A stretch of DNA of 33,878 bases, taken from an uncultured Clostridia bacterium (GTDB lineage Bacteria; Bacillota; Clostridia; TANB77; CAG-508). The stretch covers positions 1 to 33,878 of the forward strand of contig CALXCJ010000013.1 in the NCBI GenBank assembly GCA_944386775.1. Direction: 5' to 3'. How positions within the stretch are numbered: position 1 is the first letter of the stretch; every line of letters starts with the position of its first letter. The position numbers and the translations under genes were made by a program. The notes beneath the pieces are model-generated. The model worked only from the letters and a program-made list of their open reading frames with translations, ran no database searches and had not been told where the DNA came from. Shown here piece after piece: positions 29,311 to 33,878 of this stretch.

Positions 29311-29550
29311 CTTTTTATTTTAGTTATAATTTTTGTTATATCGAATAGTTCTTTTATTTTAGTTGTATTTTTGTTGTATTGCATAGTTCTTTTATTTTAG
29401 TTATATTTTCATTGTACTGCATAGTTTTTTTGTTTTAGTTATATTTTCGTTGTACTGCATAGTTCTTTTATTTTAGTTATATTTTCGTTGTACTGCATAG
29501 TTTTTTGTTTTAGTTATATTTTCGTTGTATCAATAGTTATTTATTGTAAT
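29311..29550. repeat. 38-39-bp tandem repeat upstream of the TSUP gene
   Basis: Six copies of a unit containing TTTTAGTTATATTTTCGTTG followed by TACTGCATAGTTCTTTTA, the middle copies nearly identical. It occupies half of the 500-base gap 29263-29763; the rest is T-rich with no gene, ending in the hairpin at 29669. Confidence 0.92.
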
Positions 29551-29668
29551 TGTCTTTTTGTTTTATTGTATAATTTTTCTTTTAATTATATTTTCGCCAT
29601 TTTGTTGTTTTTTTATTCATATATTATTTTAATTTTTTATTTTTTGTTTTTTAGCTTAGCTTTAATAT

Positions 29669-29729
29669 ATTAAAGACAGGCTATTTTTAAAATATGTTAA
29701 TTTAACATATTAAAATAGCCTGCCTTAAT
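29669..29729. terminator. Very long hairpin after rarA
   Basis: Arms 29669-29700 and 29702-29729 contain CAGGCTATTTT/AAAATAGCCTG and ATATGTTAA/TTAACATAT, giving a nearly continuous stem of more than 25 bp. Both ends are flanked by T-rich sequence, so it can serve rarA on the minus strand. Confidence 0.8.
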
Positions 29730-29763
29730 ATCTTTTATATAACAAGTTTCTTCATTTTTGTAT

Positions 29764-31005
29764 TTATTCTATATTCTCATCTTTTATATAATATTTTGTA
29801 CCTAGCATTTTATCTGGCAAATATTGCTGGTCTACATAGTGTCCTGGGAAATCGTGTGGATATAAGTAGCCTTCGCTATATCCTAATTCTTTCATTTTTT
29901 CTATTGGTGCATTTCTTATGTGCATTGGTATTTCTCCTGTGTCTTTTGTTTTTACATCTTCTATTGCTTTATTTATTGCCATATATGATGCATTTGATTT
30001 TTTAGATGTTGCAACATATACTGCCGCTTCTGCAAGTAATATTCTTGCTTCTGGCATTCCTATTTGGTGTACTGCTTGCATTGCTGCATTTGCTACTACG
30101 AGTGCATTTGGGTTTGCCATTCCTACATCTTCTGATGCACAGATAGTTATTCTTCTTGCTAAAAACATTGGGTCTTCTCCACCTTCAATTGCTCTTGCTA
30201 AGTAAAATATTGCAGCATCTGGGTCTGAGCCTCTCATTGATTTTATAAATGCACTTATGTTGTCATAGTGTGATTCTCCGTTTTTGTCAAATATTGCTTT
30301 TTTGTCTTGGATACTATTTTTTATTACTTCATCTGTTATGTGGATAAATCCATCTTTATCCATATTTGTTGTAAGTACTGCAATTTCTAAGCCATTTAGT
30401 GCTGTTCTTACATCTCCATTTGCAATTATTGCAAGTTTTTTTAGTGTTTCATCTTCTATTTTTATGTTGTATTCTCCAAGTCCATCTTTTCTTTTTAGGG
30501 CATTTTTTAAAATTGTGAATATATTTTCTTCTGTTAATGGCTCTAGCTTTATTACAATTGACCTTGAGATAAGAGCTTTATTTACTTCAAAATATGGGTT
30601 TTCTGTTGTTGCACCTATTAAAATTATTGTTCCATTTTCTACATATGGAAGTAGTGCGTCTTGTTGCAGTTTGTTAAATCTATGAATTTCGTCTATGAAT
30701 AATATGCTTTTTCCTGCTGGATTTAACATGAAGTTTTTTGTTTCTTCTATTACTTTTTTTATGTCTGCAACTCCTGCTGTTACTGCATTTATTTTGTAAA
30801 ATTTGTATTTTGTGGTTTCACTTATTACTTTTGCAAGTGATGTTTTACCACATCCTGGTGGTCCGAAGAGAATTATGCTGGATAGTCTATCTGCTTTTAT
30901 GGTTCTGTATAATAATTTGTCTTTTCCTAAGATATGTTCCTGACCGACATATTCTTCTAGTGTTCTTGGTCTTATTCTGTATGCTAGTGGCTCTATTGTG
31001 TTCAT
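29764..31005 (-). CDS. rarA: Replication-associated recombination protein RarA (MgsA)
   Basis: AAA+ ATPase related to clamp loaders and RuvB that acts at stalled replication forks. The 413-residue protein has Walker A GPPGCGKT (48-55), Walker B ILFIDEIHR (101-109), sensor 1 GATTENP (131-137) and the arginine-finger region ALISRS, followed by the family C-terminal domain with RRITICASEDVGMANP and PHDFPGHYVDQQYLP. All expected segments are intact. AAAGGAAAGGGAAAGG precedes the ATG. It lies 35 bases downstream of ruvA on the same strand, so the two are likely co-transcribed; ruvB, the usual partner of ruvA, is not here. Confidence 0.96.
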   Translation of the reverse strand: MNTIEPLAYRIRPRTLEEYVGQEHILGKDKLLYRTIKADRLSSIILFGPPGCGKTSLAKVISETTKYKFYKINAVTAGVADIKKVIEETKNFMLNPAGKSILFIDEIHRFNKLQQDALLPYVENGTIILIGATTENPYFEVNKALISRSIVIKLEPLTEENIFTILKNALKRKDGLGEYNIKIEDETLKKLAIIANGDVRTALNGLEIAVLTTNMDKDGFIHITDEVIKNSIQDKKAIFDKNGESHYDNISAFIKSMRGSDPDAAIFYLARAIEGGEDPMFLARRITICASEDVGMANPNALVVANAAMQAVHQIGMPEARILLAEAAVYVATSKKSNASYMAINKAIEDVKTKDTGEIPMHIRNAPIEKMKELGYSEGYLYPHDFPGHYVDQQYLPDKMLGTKYYIKDENIE

Positions 31006-31040
31006 AGCCTTTCCCTTTCCTTTTTATAAACTTTTTTTGC

Positions 31041-31644
31041 TTATGCTGATAATATTGCTAAACCTTTTTTTATTAATTCTTCTGTAGATAGGTTTGCTTT
31101 TTCTATTCCTAGAAATGCTTTTTCTATTTCTTTTTTACTATACCCTAGTACTTGAAGAGCTGCTATTGCTTCTTGGAGCTTGCTTCCTTCTACTACTGCT
31201 TTTGTTATTTTTGTATCTTTAGTTTGTGTTATGCTTTCTTCTTTCTTTAGTTTATCTTTTAATTCTAGTATTATTCTTTGAGCTGATTTTGCTCCTACTC
31301 CTGGTACTCTTGTAAGCATTGCTGTATCATCTGAGATTACTGCTAGTGCAAATTCTGATGGTGTGCATACAGCAAGCATGCCCTGAGCTGTTTTTGCTCC
31401 TACTCCGGCTTACTCCAAGTAATAGTTCAAACATTCTTAGTTCTTCATTTGTGTTGAATCCATATATACTTATGTCATCTTCTCTTACTCTGTAATATGT
31501 ATATACTTTTACTTTTTCTCCTATTTCTCCTAGTTTTTCCATTCCTATTGTTGACATGTATACTTTGTAGCCTAGTCCTCCTACGTCAATTACTACATAG
31601 TCTGTCATTTTCATTTCTAATGTTCCTTTTATGTATGCAAACAT
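31041..31644 (-). pseudogene. ruvA: Holliday junction protein RuvA, single-base frameshift
   Basis: RuvA binds four-way DNA junctions and loads RuvB. From ATG 31644 (AAAAGGAG upstream) the OB-fold domain reads MFAYIKGTLEMKMTDYVVID through ELLLGVS, then goes out of frame at AGCCGGAGT (31407-31408, extra base). Removing one base gives ELLLGVSGVGAKTAQGMLAV and continues in the downstream frame through the second helix-hairpin-helix VPGVGAKSAQRI to the C-terminal RuvB-binding domain ending GLAIL. The repaired product has exactly 200 residues, the normal RuvA length. The break lies in the first helix-hairpin-helix. Everything else looks under selection, so a sequencing or assembly error, or a very recent mutation, is more likely than old decay. 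Confidence 0.85.
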
Positions 31645-31785
31645 TTTATTTCTCCTTTTTTGGTGTGATTTTCTAATAATATCTTGTTTGTTTTTTATTG
31701 TATTTTTTATTTATTTTGCTTTATTTCATATTCTGTTTTTAATAATTCTTTAGATTAATTATATTATTTATTTTTATATAATAAT

Positions 31786-32340
31786 TTAAGTATTATATAA
31801 GTAAGTAGCTTCTAAGTCTGCTTCATGTGTTAATAGTGCCATTGGATATTTTGTGTATGCTGCTCCAATACTGCTGTATACTTCTTTAGGCTCTGTATAG
31901 CCCATATGCCAACGTATTGAGTATTTTTCTTCTGGTGTTAGTTTTATATATTCTGTTATCATCATGACTGACTTTTCTCCATGACCATATGGAATTGTGT
32001 CTTCTATTGTATAATATGGTACTTTTTCCCATACTCCTAGGGCGTTTTTTGCATTTCTGTAATCTACTTTGTAGAAATTTGTTTTGCATATATCGTGTAA
32101 TAAGCCAATTATTATTATTGATTCTTCTGGAACAGTTATTCCTTTTATATTATTGTTTACTTTGTGTTTTAATATTTCATATACTTTTAGGCTGTGTTCT
32201 ACAAGTCCACCTTCATGGTCTCCGTGGAATCTTGTGCTTGCTGGTGCTTTGAAAAAGTCTGATTTTTCTAAAAATTGTATTAGGTCTTCTATTCCTTCTC
32301 GTTTTACTTGTCTTAATAAATTTAAAAATTCTTCTTTCAT
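31786..32340 (-). CDS. HD-domain phosphohydrolase
   Basis: A 184-residue HD-superfamily protein. The metal ligands are visible as His49 in GGLVEHSLKVYE, His82-Asp83 in GLLHDICK, His120 in YGHGEKS, His145 and the late His172/Asp175 in THEADLEA. HD proteins cleave phosphate esters of nucleotides or nucleic acids; the substrate of this clostridial group is, to my knowledge, not established. No signal peptide or other domain. An AAGGAAGGA site lies about 12 bases before the ATG, rather far, but no nearer start fits. It lies upstream of ruvA, 141 bases away on the same strand, and downstream of dapL, so it may share their transcript; a role with ruvA/rarA is only a guess. Confidence 0.85.
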   Translation of the reverse strand: MKEEFLNLLRQVKREGIEDLIQFLEKSDFFKAPASTRFHGDHEGGLVEHSLKVYEILKHKVNNNIKGITVPEESIIIIGLLHDICKTNFYKVDYRNAKNALGVWEKVPYYTIEDTIPYGHGEKSVMMITEYIKLTPEEKYSIRWHMGYTEPKEVYSSIGAAYTKYPMALLTHEADLEATYLYNT

Positions 32341-32469
32341 TGTGTAATAAATTCCTTCCTTTTTATATTTTTTTGATTTTATGATTTTTTTCTTTTTATT
32401 GTTTGTTGTTTTTTTATTTGTTTTTTTTGGTTTGCTATTTTATTGTCTTTTGTTTTATTATTTTTTGTT

Positions 32470-33705
32470 TTATTTTTTCCAATTTTTTATTCTTTCTATT
32501 GCTTCTTCTGTGCTTTCTTTTGTTCCAAATGCTGTTAATCTAAAATATCCTTCTCCATGTGGTCCAAAACCACTTCCTGGTGTTCCTACTATATTTACTT
32601 CTTCTAATAATTTATCAAAAAACTCCCAAGATGTTAGTCCCTCTGGTACTTTAAGCCATACATATGGTGAATTTACTCCTCCATATACAGTGTAGCCTGC
32701 TTCTTCTAAGCCTTCTTTTATTATTTTAGCATTGTTTAAATAATAATTTATATTTTCTTTTATTTGCTTTTGTCCTTCTTTAGTATATATTGCTTCTGCT
32801 GCCCTTTGTACTATATATGATGTTCCATTAAATTTTGTACAAGTTCTTCTATTCCATAGTTTATTTAAAGGTACTTCTTCTCCAGATTTTGTATATCCTG
32901 TAACTTGTTTTGGAATTACTAAATATGCACATCTAACTCCTGTAAATCCTGCAGTTTTTGAGTAACTTCTAAATTCTATTGCAACATCTTTTGCTCCTTC
33001 TACTTCATATATGCTGTGTGGAATATCATTTTCTGTTATAAAGCTTTCATATGCTGAATCATATAAAATTATGGCTTTATTTTCTTTGGCATAATCTACC
33101 CATTTTTTAAGTTCTTCTTTTGTTAAAACTGTTCCTGTTGGATTGTTTGGAAAACATAAATATATCATATCTACCTTTTCTTTTGGAAGTTCTGGTTTAA
33201 AGTCATTTTCTGATGTTACTGGCAAGTATACTATATTTTCATATGTACCAGTTTTGCTATCATATTTTCCACTTCTACCTGACATTACATTTGTATCTAG
33301 ATATACAGGATAAACTGGGTCAGTAATTGCAACTTTATTATCTTCTGCAAATATATCAACTATATTTCCACAATCACATTTTGCGCCATCTGATACAAAT
33401 ATTTCGTCTTCTGCTATATCTATTCCTCTTTTTTTATAATCATTTTCTACTATTGCTTTTCTTAAAAATTCATATCCTTGCTCTGGTCCATAACCTCTAA
33501 AACCTTCTTGTGTTCCCATTTCGTCAACAGCTTTGTGCATAGCTTCTATACAAGCTGGAACTATTGGTCTTGTTACATCTCCTATTCCTAGTTTTATTAT
33601 TTTTTTATCTTTATTTTCTTCTTGGTATTTTGCTACTTTTTTTGCTATGGTTGAAAATAGGTAACTCTCTTGTAAGTTTAAAAAATTTTCGTTTATATAA
33701 CTCAT
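32470..33705 (-). CDS. dapL: LL-diaminopimelate aminotransferase
   Basis: PLP enzyme converting tetrahydrodipicolinate directly to LL-diaminopimelate for lysine and cell-wall synthesis, bypassing the acyl-group pathway. With ATG 33705 it has 411 residues, as expected. Family features: [45 protein letters not shown], and the PLP lysine in [13 protein letters not shown] (about Lys250). Two upstream ATGs extend the frame by ten codons, but AAAGGA lies 9 bases before ATG 33705, which is therefore preferred. A promoter at 33734-33762 gives a leader of about 22 bases, with no room for a lysine riboswitch. It is the first gene of the minus-strand group followed by the HD protein, ruvA and rarA. Confidence 0.96.
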   Translation of the reverse strand: MSYINENFLNLQESYLFSTIAKKVAKYQEENKDKKIIKLGIGDVTRPIVPACIEAMHKAVDEMGTQEGFRGYGPEQGYEFLRKAIVENDYKKRGIDIAEDEIFVSDGAKCDCGNIVDIFAEDNKVAITDPVYPVYLDTNVMSGRSGKYDSKTGTYENIVYLPVTSENDFKPELPKEKVDMIYLCFPNNPTGTVLTKEELKKWVDYAKENKAIILYDSAYESFITENDIPHSIYEVEGAKDVAIEFRSYSKTAGFTGVRCAYLVIPKQVTGYTKSGEEVPLNKLWNRRTCTKFNGTSYIVQRAAEAIYTKEGQKQIKENINYYLNNAKIIKEGLEEAGYTVYGGVNSPYVWLKVPEGLTSWEFFDKLLEEVNIVGTPGSGFGPHGEGYFRLTAFGTKESTEEAIERIKNWKK

Positions 33706-33733
33706 GTGCATCAGTCCTTTCTTTTTTCTTTGC

Positions 33734-33762
33734 ATTTTATCACAAAGATTATGGATTGTAAA
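33734..33762 (-). promoter_or_regulatory. Promoter of dapL
   Basis: Minus strand TTTACA (33757-33762), 17-base spacer, TAAAAT (33734-33739). The REP-like block begins directly upstream. Confidence 0.68.
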
Positions 33763-33878
33763 GCGGGATTAATGGACGGCTCTTAGCTTCCAGTTTTATT
33801 AGGATTTGGGGGAGATCGGGATTAAGGGACGGTCCTTGTTTTCCCGTTTTGCCGGGATTTTGGGGACGGACCTTGCAA
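33763..33878. repeat. REP-like GGGACGG element, two tandem copies
   Basis: Two diverged copies of a ~52-base unit start at about 33764 and 33817 (CGGGATTAAGGGACGGTCCT, later GGGATTTTGGGGACGGACCT). The second copy contains a CGGGA/TCCCG hairpin. GC content is far above the surroundings. The GGGGACGG-CCTT pattern is that of elements associated with REP-associated tyrosine transposases in Clostridia. It may continue past the window end. Confidence 0.75.

Noticed and set aside
1..33878. tRNA, rRNA or complete insertion sequences
   Set aside because: No cloverleaf, rRNA segment, transposase or integrase was seen on either strand.

Overview
The window comes from a very AT-rich (roughly a quarter G+C by eye) Gram-positive-type anaerobe, most likely an uncultured member of the Clostridia. 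The evidence is a WalR-type response regulator, strong AGGAGG ribosome binding sites, the FeS-dependent IspG of the MEP pathway, class 1B dihydroorotate dehydrogenase with its PyrK partner, LL-diaminopimelate aminotransferase, half-length TSUP transporters and a small cysteine-rich protein of a type I associate with Clostridium relatives. Species cannot be assigned from the sequence alone.

Layout. Bases 1-600 hold a decayed HEPN-domain gene and a hairpin. From 9051 down to 602, on the minus strand, runs a pyrimidine operon: promoter, pyrB, pyrI, pyrC, a YusI/ArsC-like gene, pyrF, pyrK, an unknown putative metal-binding protein, pyrD and finally ispG. A separate pyrE-like gene (15660-16526) has a promoter strikingly like that of pyrB, so the two units may be expressed together. 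carAB is not in the window. Between 9.4 and 11.7 kb a divergent pair (family 2 glycosyltransferase and polysaccharide deacetylase) looks like a minimal exopolysaccharide synthesis and deacetylation unit. From 12 to 15.5 kb come a large PemK/MazF-like protein with no visible protein antitoxin, a putative ~88-nt small RNA with its own promoter and terminator, an orphan WalR-like regulator and an AAA/DUF4143 ATPase behind a perfect dyad. A giant gene (16756-25533, 2925 codons) encodes a cyclic beta-1,2-glucan synthase-type GT84-GH94 enzyme. It is followed by an unknown single-pass membrane protein and, divergently, a cysteine/lysine/aspartate-repeat protein. Two half-size TSUP transporters flank a 57-residue protein. 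Then come rarA, a frameshifted ruvA, an HD hydrolase and dapL, all on the minus strand.

The most unusual property is in the gaps. At least eight intergenic spaces are filled by tandem repeats of unrelated sequence (units of about 18-60 bp), one of which is an amplified copy of the pyrI translation-initiation region. In addition, three different palindromic REP-like element families are present (7241-7411, 16622-16686, 33763-33878). Two genes (ruvA and a 48-codon membrane protein) carry single-base insertions that may be real lesions or assembly errors; the HEPN gene has several lesions and is certainly broken as given.

Many start codons were moved from the longest open frame to the codon that fits the ribosome binding site (pyrD, pyrF, pyrC, the glycosyltransferase, PemK-like, walR, the giant synthase, the membrane protein, the Cys-rich protein and dapL).
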